9,414 bases of DNA from NCBI GenBank assembly GCA_036401335.1, contig DASWVC010000380.1, positions 1 to 9,414 on the forward strand. The letters run 5' to 3'. Position 1 is the first letter of the stretch, and each line of letters opens with the position of its first letter. Below the pieces are notes generated by a model. It was not told the origin of the DNA. It saw nothing but the letters and a program-made list of their open reading frames with translations, and ran no database searches. The DNA is from DASWVC01 sp036401335. GTDB taxonomy: Bacteria; Verrucomicrobiota; Verrucomicrobiia; Chthoniobacterales; JAFAMB01. This document shows, piece after piece, positions 1 through 5,739 of the stretch. Position numbers and translations under genes: made by a program.

Positions 1-161
1 CGTTGTCCAACCGGACCATCGGTGCACCGCACACTTACGTTAGCAACCGTGGCCTGAATCGATCCCCGCAGTTTCACCCAAACAGCGGCCGGAACCCGTG
101 CACCTCTAACCCTGACGCAAGCAGACAAACGAAAAACCAAAGTAACGAAAGCCTAGAACAG

Positions 162-917
162 ATGAGCAAGAACAATGCAGGAAAACTGGACGGCAAGGTC
201 GCGGTCGTCACCGGCGGTTCGCGTGGCATTGGTGCCGCGGTCGCTAAACGCCTGGCCGCGGAGGGAGCCAGCGTGTCCATCACTTACTCCAAAGGCACGG
301 AGGCTGCCGCGTCGGTGGTGAAAGCCATTGAAAGCGCCGGCGGAAAGGCGATTGCGATCCAGGCGGACGCCGGCGACGCCGATGCGGTCAGGAACGCCGT
401 CGAAAAGACCGTCACGACCTTCGGCCGGTTGGATGTGCTGGTGAACAACGCCGGCACGGCCATTCCGATGCCCGTCGAAGAGACGAGCCTGGCCGACTTT
501 GACCGGGTGTTTGCGGTCAACGTCCGCGGTGTCTTCGTCGCGACCCAGACGGCGTTGAAGCACATGGCCGCGGGCAGTCGAATCATCAATGTTGGCTCCT
601 GCCTGGGCGAGCGCGTGTTGATTCCCGGCATGGCGCCCTACTCAGCAACCAAAGGGGCGATCAAACAGTTCACCCAAGGACTGGCGCGCGAGCTCGGAGC
701 GCGCGGCATTACGGTCAACAATGTCCAGCCGGGTCCAATCGACACCGATTTGAACCCCGCCTCAGGCGATTGGGCCCCGAGCCAGAAAGCGATCGTTCCG
801 CTTGACCGGTACGGCCACGTCGACGAGGTCGCCGCCCTGATCGCGTTCGTCGCCGGCCCAGAGTCGTCCTATGTAAACGGTGCGAACCTGACCGTGGACG
901 GAGGCACCAATGCCTGA
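162..917 (+). CDS. Classical SDR oxidoreductase (FabG-like)
   Basis: Predicted cytoplasmic NAD(P)(H)-dependent dehydrogenase/reductase of the classical short-chain (SDR) family, 251 residues, a normal length. Visible motifs are the cofactor loop TGGSRGIG (17-24), NNAG (95-98), the structural Asn in AVN (about 120), and the catalytic Ser146, Tyr160 and Lys164 (YSATK). PGPIDTDLNP at about 190-199 and the C-terminal VNGANLTVDGGTNA are typical of FabG-like enzymes. An Arg right after the glycine-rich Ser (SRG) and polar TYSK after the second strand suggest NADP(H) preference; this is inference. I chose ATG 162 because the frame upstream reads as non-SDR sequence and only this start gives the usual N-terminus (about 10 residues before the first strand). 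No good Shine-Dalgarno is visible. The substrate cannot be told from sequence. It stands alone and converges on the small ORF and TetR gene to its right. Confidence 0.9.
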   Translation: MSKNNAGKLDGKVAVVTGGSRGIGAAVAKRLAAEGASVSITYSKGTEAAASVVKAIESAGGKAIAIQADAGDADAVRNAVEKTVTTFGRLDVLVNNAGTAIPMPVEETSLADFDRVFAVNVRGVFVATQTALKHMAAGSRIINVGSCLGERVLIPGMAPYSATKGAIKQFTQGLARELGARGITVNNVQPGPIDTDLNPASGDWAPSQKAIVPLDRYGHVDEVAALIAFVAGPESSYVNGANLTVDGGTNA

Positions 918-928
918 CCGCGAACCTC

Positions 929-953
929 CCCAATGCGCGCTCGTCGGATTGGG
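929..953. repeat. Inverted repeat after SDR gene
   Basis: CCCAAT (929-934) and ATTGGG (948-953) form a 6-bp inverted repeat with a 13-nt loop, 11 nt after the SDR stop codon. It could be a weak transcription end signal, but there is no T-run after it. Confidence 0.25.
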
Positions 954-1087
954 TGCTTCGGTCCTGGCAAGGCACCGTCTGGGGAAAGCTGATTTCAATC
1001 ACGAAAGCGGCGTTGGGGTGCCGTCATGCGGCTGACCGGCATGTTGGCCGGGAACGTGCCTGCAGCATCGTAGGTGATGAGGGGTGC

Positions 1088-1139
1088 GCTGGAGACCGGC
1101 CTGGGGGGCTTCTCGCCGGGCCCCAGGTTCCCCTCCAGC
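1088..1139. repeat. 52-nt compound palindrome (structured element)
   Basis: Outer arms GCTGGAG (1088-1094) and CTCCAGC (1133-1139) pair perfectly. Inner arms CCTGGGG (1100-1106) and CCCCAGG (1121-1127) pair perfectly, with two G-U pairs just outside them (1098-1099 with 1128-1129) and a symmetrical 3x3 internal loop (1095-1097 with 1130-1132). GGC/GCC (1107-1109 with 1115-1117) can extend the stem inside. It lies in non-coding DNA between two converging genes. No T-run follows on either side, so a simple intrinsic terminator is unlikely; a REP-like or other dispersed structured repeat is a guess. The flanks (918-1087) hold no convincing gene. Confidence 0.6.
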
Positions 1140-1144
1140 AAGCT

Positions 1145-1297
1145 TTAAGGGGCGGCGGTAAGGATTCCACCCGCAACGCCTTGGAGTTTTCTGCCGGTCG
1201 TGCGCGCGTCGAAGTCGGCGCGTTCCCCATCGGTCAACGGCGCGGGAAGTTCGAAGTCAATCGAGGCAATCAGCTCCTCCAAGCGGCGTTCATCCAT
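1145..1297 (-). CDS. Small 50-residue protein coupled to TetR
   Basis: An open frame starting MDERRLEELI and ending GILTAAP, 50 residues. Its ATG (1297) lies 6 nt after the TetR stop codon, with AGGT just before it, so translation coupled to the repressor is likely. The first 35 residues are acidic with a helical-looking start followed by LPAPLTDGERADFDAR, which reads like real coding sequence; the last 12 are Gly/Ala-rich and could be read-through into non-coding DNA. I do not recognise the family. No signal peptide or membrane segment is visible. Two readings are possible: a genuine accessory protein of the TetR unit, or the surviving N-terminus of a longer gene cut off before the palindromic element at 1088-1139. 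Because its frame differs from the TetR frame, it is not a tail of that protein. Confidence 0.5.
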   Translation of the reverse strand: MDERRLEELIASIDFELPAPLTDGERADFDARTTGRKLQGVAGGILTAAP

Positions 1298-1303
1298 ACC
1301 TGT

Positions 1304-1870
1304 TCAAGCAGCGGGTGGCTGCGATCCCAAAATGAGGATGTCTACCAGTTTCCGGGCGTTTTGCTGCCAGTCGGCACTGGCTCCTACGCTGGCGACGCCG
1401 ACCAGCGCCCGCAGCAGGTCGATCGCATCCAGGTCTGCGCGGATGTCGCCGCTTTGGACCGCGCGTTTGACCAGCCTGCGAACGGCTTCCCCTACCTGGC
1501 CGTAAGAAGCTTCGTAGACCTCGTGCGGATCCTCGACCAACGCGTGGAGTGCGGGCGCGATGATTTGTTTGTCGGCGAGGTAGTCGACGAACAATGCCAT
1601 CCAGGCCCGCAGCGCGTCGACCGGAGGCAACGTTTCCGCAAAGTCCGTGGCAGCCGTCGCCAGCTTTTCCGCCGCGGCCTGATAAACCGCCTTCAACAAG
1701 TCTTCCCGCGACGGGAAATGGCGGTAGAGGGTTCCGGGCCCCACACCGGCCTGTTTCGCGACGTCGTCGAGGCTAGCCTTCGCCCCGAACCGAGCGAACG
1801 CCTCTTTCGCCACGGCCAGAATGCGCTCGCGGTTTTGCTGCGCGTCGGCGCGCTGTTTTCGCCCGGCCAT
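1304..1870 (-). CDS. TetR/AcrR-family transcriptional repressor
   Basis: 188-residue cytoplasmic one-component regulator. The N-terminal DNA-binding domain (about 10-62) is clear: RERILAVAKEAFARFGAKAS, then the helix-turn-helix DDVAKQAGVGPGTLYRHF and the usual SREDLLKAVY helix. Residues 63-188 are the all-helical ligand-binding and dimerisation part, with no recognised ligand. I chose ATG 1870 (MAGRKQRAD) over an in-frame ATG at 1915, because basic residues right before the HTH are the normal start and the longer form would run through the operator palindrome at 1889-1903. It is divergent from the epimerase-like gene at 2012, with about 140 bp between start codons, so that gene and the repressor itself are the likely targets. 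A 50-residue ORF follows 6 nt after its stop. Confidence 0.92.
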   Translation of the reverse strand: MAGRKQRADAQQNRERILAVAKEAFARFGAKASLDDVAKQAGVGPGTLYRHFPSREDLLKAVYQAAAEKLATAATDFAETLPPVDALRAWMALFVDYLADKQIIAPALHALVEDPHEVYEASYGQVGEAVRRLVKRAVQSGDIRADLDAIDLLRALVGVASVGASADWQQNARKLVDILILGSQPPAA

Positions 1871-1881
1871 CAAAAAAGCCC

Positions 1882-1911
1882 TTGCAAACGGAGACTGTCT
1901 CCGCTTATGCT
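1882..1911 (+). promoter_or_regulatory. Candidate promoter for epimerase-like gene
   Basis: TTGCAA (1882-1887) and TATGCT (1906-1911), separated by 18 bp, resemble sigma-70 -35 and -10 boxes facing the gene at 2012. The spacer is almost filled by the operator palindrome, which suits simple steric repression. No transcription start can be verified from sequence alone. Confidence 0.45.
1889..1903. promoter_or_regulatory. TetR operator palindrome
   Basis: CGGAGAC-T-GTCTCCG is a perfect 7-bp inverted repeat with a single central base, the usual shape of a TetR-family operator. It lies 18 bp upstream of the repressor ATG and between the divergent genes. An overlapping second repeat, CTCCGCTT (1899-1906) with AAGCGGAG (1914-1921), reuses the same CGGAG half-site, so two dimers could bind side by side. 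Together the half-sites cover 1889-1921. Confidence 0.7.
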
Positions 1912-2011
1912 CCAAGCGGAGGGTGGTTGGATTTTAGCAGGCCCGTCGGGTGTCGGCAAGCTTGGGGACCGCCCTTCCTAACCATCAGTCATCAATCAAG
2001 GAGAGATCATC

Positions 2012-2899
2012 ATGCGTGTTTTTGTCACTGGAGCCACCGGCTTTGTGGGTTCCCAAGTTGTGAAAGAGTTGATCGCGGCGGGGCACCAAGTGCTTGGCTT
2101 GGCGCGTTCCGAGGCGGGTGCCCAGGCCCTCGCCGCGAGCGGAGCGGAGGTGCAGCGGGGAGTGTTGGAGGATGTTTCGAGTTTGAATAGCGGTGCCGCC
2201 GCTGCGGATGCGGTCATTCACTTGGCCTTCATCCACGATTTCTCGAAGTTCCAAGAAAACTGCGAGATTGACCAACGGGCCATCAAAGCCTTGGGTTCCG
2301 TCCTTGCCGGTTCGGACCGGCCTCTCATCGTCACCTCCGGGGTAGCCGGACTGGCTGGGTCAGGCCAAGTGGCGACTGAAGACGATGCAGTGCCGCCGAA
2401 TTACTCGTTGCCCCGGGTCTCGGAGCAGACGGCTCTGTCGTTGCAAGGCGTGAGCGCTGCGGTCATGCGCCTTCCGCAAGTTCACGACACGGTCAAGCAA
2501 GGGTTGGTCACCTATTTAGTTGCCATCGCGCGTGAGAAAGGCGTGTCGGCTTATGTGGGGGAAGGTAGCAACCGCTGGGCGGCAGCGCACGTCTCGGATG
2601 TCGCCCGTCTTTACCGACTGGCGCTGGAGAAGCAGAAAGCAGGCGCGAAGTACCATGCGGTGGCCGAAGAAGGCGTCCCAATGCGGGAAATTGCCGAAAC
2701 CATCGGTCGCGGCTTGCAGGTTCCGGTGGTTTCTCTGTCGCCGGAAGAGGCGGCGGCACATTTTGGATGGATGGCCATGTTTGCTGGCTCCAACGTGGCC
2801 GCCTCCAGCGAAAAGACGCGCAAGACTTTGGGCTGGAATCCGACCGGGCCGGGGCTGATCGCCGACCTGGAACGCATGGATTACTCGCAAGTTGCCTAG
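2012..2899 (+). CDS. NAD(P)-binding epimerase-like atypical SDR
   Basis: 295-residue cytoplasmic oxidoreductase of the NAD-dependent epimerase/dehydratase (extended/atypical SDR) type. The N-terminus MRVFVTGATGFVGSQVV holds the Rossmann motif GATGFVG (7-13). ADAVIHLAF (about 65-73) is the fourth-strand signature; LIVTSGVAGL supplies the active-site Ser region, and the usual YxxxK appears altered (NYSLPR). VSDVARLYRLALE (about 195-207) and the C-terminal SEKTRKTLGWNP motif are typical of the family. ATG 2012 has a good Shine-Dalgarno, AAGGAGAG (1998-2005), 6 nt upstream. It is divergent from the TetR gene and has the operator and candidate promoter directly upstream, so it is probably induced when a ligand releases the repressor. 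The substrate is unknown; many relatives are annotated only as SDR family oxidoreductases. Confidence 0.9.
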   Translation: MRVFVTGATGFVGSQVVKELIAAGHQVLGLARSEAGAQALAASGAEVQRGVLEDVSSLNSGAAAADAVIHLAFIHDFSKFQENCEIDQRAIKALGSVLAGSDRPLIVTSGVAGLAGSGQVATEDDAVPPNYSLPRVSEQTALSLQGVSAAVMRLPQVHDTVKQGLVTYLVAIAREKGVSAYVGEGSNRWAAAHVSDVARLYRLALEKQKAGAKYHAVAEEGVPMREIAETIGRGLQVPVVSLSPEEAAAHFGWMAMFAGSNVAASSEKTRKTLGWNPTGPGLIADLERMDYSQVA

Positions 2900-3263
2900 G
2901 CGCTAGCAATAGATCACGGCTGGCAAGGCGCTCGTCCTCTGCATCGGCCAATCTGCGGAGCCGTTCGGCGGAAACGGGGAGGGGCGGGTAAATTACTTCC
3001 TCGCCTTCGGGGGTGTCTTGCGTGGCTTCGTCGTACGGGGCAAACTCGCCGGATTCCGTTCATCGTACAGGTTCATGTCCTCTGGCGGCACCCTTGAAAA
3101 GGAGTTCTGGATCCCGCACCGCGGTTTGGAGGTCGCCGAATTGCCCGGCGGATCCGACCCTGAAGCGCACCACACCCTTTTTATGTTCCTCCGCCAGGTG
3201 CAGGCTGCCGCTTTACAAAACGGGCCTTTCACCGCACCCTTTGTTCCTCTTTGGTCCTTCCGC
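2900..3263. other. Gap with overlapping open frames, no firm gene
   Basis: No gene here can be called safely. On the minus strand one frame reads LHLAEEHKKGVVRFRVGSAG (about 3208-3150) through DPELLFKGAARGHEPVR to a TGA, and continues in the same frame as ESGEFAPYDEATQDTPEGEE and SAERLRRLADAEDERLASRD toward 2920. The composition looks coding, but it has a stop inside and no clear start. A second minus frame ends MNLYDERNPASLPRTTKPRK... at 2993. The plus strand is also open in the SurE frame from about 3018. Mutually overlapping open frames are common in GC-rich DNA; at most one is real or a remnant. Confidence 0.4.
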
Positions 3264-3965
3264 ATGATGCTGCTGCTTACCAATGATGACGGCATCGACG
3301 CCCCGGGCCTGGCTGCGCTTGGGCACGCTGCTCGCGCGCTGGGTCATGACGCGGTGGTCGTCGCTCCGGCCACCCATCAGTCTTGGTGCAGTCATACGAT
3401 CACGGCCCACCGCGGCGTGCGCGTGGAGCGACGTGCCGGCAACCGCTTCGCCGTCCACGGCACCCCGGCCGATTGCGTGCGGATAGGTTTACTCCGCCTC
3501 GCTCCTGAGGCTGACTGGGTGCTCAGCGGCATTAACCATGGCGCTAACCTCGGGGCCGACGTGTATTACTCGGGCACGGTCGCCGCCGTGCGTGAGGCCG
3601 TGTTGCATGGCTGGCCTGGGGTAGCGCTCTCGCACTACCGCCGGAAAGGGATGGAGCTTGACGATTGGGAGCGCGTGACCCCCTGGGCAACGTCCGTTCT
3701 GGCCGATCTGCTCGCCCGGCCGACGACGCCAGGGCTTTTCTACAGCGTCAACCTGCCGCACCTCGAGTCGAACGAGCGAAAGCAGCCGCGGACCGTCCTC
3801 TGCCCGCTCGACCCTAACCCGCTGCCGCTCAGCTACCGGCACGAGGTAGAAGGGGATCAGTTCTATTATGAAGGCACCTACACTGCCCGCCGGCGCAATG
3901 CAGGTGCCGACATGGAGGTCTGCCTGCGGGGCGACATCGCGGTCACCGAACTGCGGTTGTTTTAA
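3264..3965 (+). CDS. surE: 5'/3'-nucleotidase SurE
   Basis: Metal-dependent survival-protein SurE phosphatase, which removes phosphate from nucleoside 5'- and 3'-monophosphates (family knowledge); cytoplasmic. Visible signatures are the N-terminal LLLTNDDGIDAPGL with metal ligands Asp8 and Asp9, APATHQSWCSH with Ser40, the GTPADCV motif (66-72), SGINHGANLG (88-97) with Asn91 and Asn95, and YYSGTVAAVREA. Length is 233 residues, near the family norm of about 250; the C-terminus (YYEGTYTARRRNAGADMEVC, then GDIAVTEL) is complete. I start at ATG 3264; ATG 3267 is equally possible. The frame is open further upstream to about 3018, but SurE proteins begin directly with this strand, so the extension is left out. 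No convincing Shine-Dalgarno is seen. In many bacteria surE neighbours pcm or rpoS; that is not the case here. Confidence 0.95.
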   Translation: MMLLLTNDDGIDAPGLAALGHAARALGHDAVVVAPATHQSWCSHTITAHRGVRVERRAGNRFAVHGTPADCVRIGLLRLAPEADWVLSGINHGANLGADVYYSGTVAAVREAVLHGWPGVALSHYRRKGMELDDWERVTPWATSVLADLLARPTTPGLFYSVNLPHLESNERKQPRTVLCPLDPNPLPLSYRHEVEGDQFYYEGTYTARRRNAGADMEVCLRGDIAVTELRLF

Positions 3966-4039
3966 CCATACAGCCTCGGCACAAACCAGAGTCCCATCGG
4001 CCGGACCCCGGTTGGTTTTCCAATTGGATTGTCGTCTAC

Positions 4040-4056
4040 CTAGCTTTTGCAGCTAG
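4040..4056. repeat. Short hairpin over DUF3072 stop codon
   Basis: CTAGCT (4040-4045) and AGCTAG (4051-4056) form a perfect 6-bp stem with a 5-nt loop, covering the stop codon of the minus-strand gene at 4053. No T-run follows, so a role in transcription termination is doubtful. Confidence 0.3.
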
Positions 4057-4283
4057 TCAGATTTCAAGCCTCGCCCCGTCTTTTGCTGCAGTTCCTCAAT
4101 CTTCTTGGAGGCTTCGCCTTTCGTAAGATTATCGTCGATGTCTTCCTTGGCTTCCGTCGCCAACGTATGGAGGTACGAACGTTGCGCCCCGGTGCTGGGC
4201 TCATCTTTGGTGACCCATTCGTCCGGATCTTTCTGGGCGTTGGAAGGCAGTTTTTCTTCGGGTGATTTTTTCTTTTCAGCCAT
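4053..4283 (-). CDS. DUF3072-domain small protein
   Basis: 76-residue soluble, highly charged protein. Residues about 19-66 match the DUF3072 pattern as I know it: DPDEWVTKDEPSTGAQRSYL, then HTLATEAKEDIDDNLTKGEA, then SKKIEELQ. The first 18 residues are a lysine/glutamate-rich tail. The family's function is not known; there is no signal peptide or membrane segment. ATG 4283 gives the expected N-terminus; the Shine-Dalgarno is poor, although GAAGGAG lies further up, before an ATG that meets a stop at once. About 50 bp upstream sits a LexA-like box within a candidate promoter, so DNA-damage control is a possibility. It is transcribed alone, convergent with surE. Confidence 0.85.
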   Translation of the reverse strand: MAEKKKSPEEKLPSNAQKDPDEWVTKDEPSTGAQRSYLHTLATEAKEDIDDNLTKGEASKKIEELQQKTGRGLKSD

Positions 4284-4303
4284 ACTTATTTTACATGGCG
4301 GCG

Positions 4304-4318
4304 CTCCTTCGGGGAGCA
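4304..4318. repeat. Small hairpin in DUF3072 leader
   Basis: GCTCC-TTCGG-GGAGC forms a 5-bp stem with a UUCG-like loop in the predicted 5' leader of the DUF3072 gene. It may be incidental. Confidence 0.25.
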
Positions 4319-4328
4319 CCCACAGGAC

Positions 4329-4357
4329 AAAGTACTGTTCTTTTGAACAGTATTCAA
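4329..4357 (-). promoter_or_regulatory. Candidate promoter for DUF3072 gene
   Basis: Read on the minus strand, TTGAAT (4357-4352) and TACTTT (4334-4329) are separated by exactly 17 bp, a plausible though weak-minus-10 sigma-70 promoter pointing at the gene that starts at 4283. The spacer is made up almost entirely of the LexA-like palindrome. Confidence 0.5.
4333..4352. promoter_or_regulatory. LexA-like box (SOS operator)
   Basis: TACTGTTC-TTTT-GAACAGTA is a perfect 8-bp inverted repeat with a 4-base centre. Its core TGTTC-N4-GAACA (4336-4349) equals the LexA-binding motif I recall as published for Verrucomicrobia. It lies between the -35 and -10 of the candidate promoter upstream of the DUF3072 gene, a position where a bound repressor would block RNA polymerase. 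It could also act as a small hairpin in RNA. The LexA assignment is inference from motif match. Confidence 0.6.
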
Positions 4358-4899
4358 ATCCTTCACTGACCCGTTGGATGGCCGGCCCCGCTCCGGGCGC
4401 ACCTGCTTTCGTTGCCTGAGCCCGGATCTTCCGACACGCCCCTGCATCCGAGGGCGGTCGAGGCGGCGGTTCGCCAGAGCAGGGCGGCCAACATCAGCAA
4501 CTGATTCGGGGACCTCCTTGCTGAAGCAGGGCTGCTTGAGCGCACGACGCACCAGGGTAAAGGGGTCGGACGGGACGCGCGACGCGAGAGCAATCCGCTT
4601 TCGTTCCACTCCCTGAGGCACACGGCGGTATCCTGGTTGAGGGTGCAAAATTCGGGTGAAATCCCCGGTCTGTGTCGCTCATTCCGGGTGGAAGCTTTAA
4701 TTCATCTGAGCGTACGCGCTTGGCACGACGCCCTGCCATTTTGCGAGCGAGGAATACGATTTTAGCCTGAAGCTCCACAATTTAAATGCAGTGCCGTCCA
4801 CGAAGGCAAACCCGTGAATCGGTGATCCGTCCGCGATTCAAGTGCAGTCCGACCGCTGCACCCGGTTTTTATGCGTTCGTCGACGTGGTTGTTCGCTGC
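4358..4899. other. Gene-free stretch
   Basis: Over 540 bp without a supportable gene. Several frames on both strands are open for 80-120 codons, but they are rich in Arg, Ser and Pro, lack recognisable motifs and lack ribosome binding sites. It probably holds decayed or intergenic DNA. Two adjacent inverted repeats lie near its right end (4815-4861). Confidence 0.5.
4815..4870. repeat. Two adjacent stem-loops plus T-run
   Basis: TGAATCG (4815-4821) pairs with CGATTCA (4834-4840), and directly after it GTGCAG (4842-4847) pairs with CTGCAC (4856-4861). A run of five T follows at 4866-4870, separated from the second stem by CCGG. On the plus strand this resembles a weak intrinsic terminator, but no plus-strand gene leads into it. 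On the minus strand it lies 39 nt past the stop codon of the SDR gene (4900) and may mark its transcript end. Confidence 0.3.
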
Positions 4900-5739
4900 C
4901 TACGGCTTTGCCTCCTCGACGCCGCTGAAACGCAGGGCGCGTGCGTCTCGGGCGACGATGGTTTCCATCGCCTGCTCAAGCAGTTCGCGGTCATCGGCGC
5001 CGCGCAGCAACCGTCCCGCCAGCGGGTCGAAGCGGCCGGCGGCAATGTCGGCAATCAGCGCGGCGGCACGCGAGGGCGGAAGGTTCACCCCGTTGTCAAA
5101 GAGCTCCTGAATGTCAGGGAGGTAAGTCTTACCGGATTCGGAGAAGAGCTGCCGCTCCGTCATCGACGTCCGCACCAGTCCCGGATCGACGGCGAAGGCC
5201 AGCACGCCGCCGCTTTTCGTGGTGTCGTTGAGGCATTCGGTGAATCGCATGACCGCGGCCTTGCTGGACGCGTAGCCCGACCCATGCGGGAAGCTGTTGC
5301 CCGTTCCGCCGCCGACCAGGTTGACGATGCGGCCCTTGCCGCGGGCAAGCATGGCCGGTGCGGCCACGCGACAGGTGTGGAACGTGCCACGCAAATTGAT
5401 CTCGACATCCTGCCACCAGTCCTCGGGATTGCACTCCCAGATGGGACCGAAAGCCCGAAAGGAGCCGTGGTTGTTGACGAGCAAGTCAATCGCGCCGAGT
5501 TCGGCCGCAATCCGGCCAATCGCCTCCTCGACGCCGAGGCGATCGACAAGGTCGACCGGGATGGCGATGGCGCTTCCGCCTTCCCCGTGGATGAGGGACG
5601 CCGTTTCGTCGATCTCGCGTGCCGTTCGCGCCAGGACGGCGACCTTGGCGCCGCCTCGCGCCTGATGAAGCGCGATCTCGCGCCCGATCCCCCGTCCCGC
5701 GCCGGTGACCACGGCGACGGTGCCATTCAGCTCAGTCAT
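4900..5739 (-). CDS. Classical SDR with altered active site
   Basis: 279-residue predicted NAD(P)-dependent oxidoreductase of the classical SDR family. Cofactor loop TGAGRGIG (12-19), DLLVNN-HG (86-92, NNHG instead of NNAG), Asn114, and YASSK with Tyr156 and Lys160. The usual catalytic Ser, 13 residues before Tyr, is replaced by Gly143 in LVGGGTGNSF; several SDR subgroups carry a VGGG or SGGG motif there, so activity may be kept with another residue (Thr or Ser nearby). PGLVRTSMT (187-195) is normal. A longer C-terminal part (about 195-279) replaces the FabG-like ending. The start is well supported: AGGAGG (5748-5753 on the minus strand) stands 8 nt before ATG 5739. It has no same-strand partner nearby. 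The substrate is unknown. Confidence 0.9.
   Translation of the reverse strand: MTELNGTVAVVTGAGRGIGREIALHQARGGAKVAVLARTAREIDETASLIHGEGGSAIAIPVDLVDRLGVEEAIGRIAAELGAIDLLVNNHGSFRAFGPIWECNPEDWWQDVEINLRGTFHTCRVAAPAMLARGKGRIVNLVGGGTGNSFPHGSGYASSKAAVMRFTECLNDTTKSGGVLAFAVDPGLVRTSMTERQLFSESGKTYLPDIQELFDNGVNLPPSRAAALIADIAAGRFDPLAGRLLRGADDRELLEQAMETIVARDARALRFSGVEEAKP

Noticed and set aside
3..161. N-terminal extension of the first SDR to about position 3
   Set aside because: The added 53 residues show no SDR or signal-peptide character and would start at a TTG at the window edge; ATG 162 gives the standard SDR start.
953..1981. 342-codon plus-strand frame opposite tetR
   Set aside because: It is the antisense of a clear TetR protein, is Arg/Gly-rich and has no motifs.
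3018..3263. In-frame upstream extension of SurE by about 82 residues
   Set aside because: SurE proteins start with the LLLTNDDG strand; the extension has no known domain and overlaps other open frames, so I treat it as chance in GC-rich DNA.
4654..4680. GGTGAAATCC followed by GTCTGTGTCGC, resembling part of a cobalamin riboswitch
   Set aside because: The GCCACTG B12 box, the GGGAA segment and any downstream plus-strand gene are missing.
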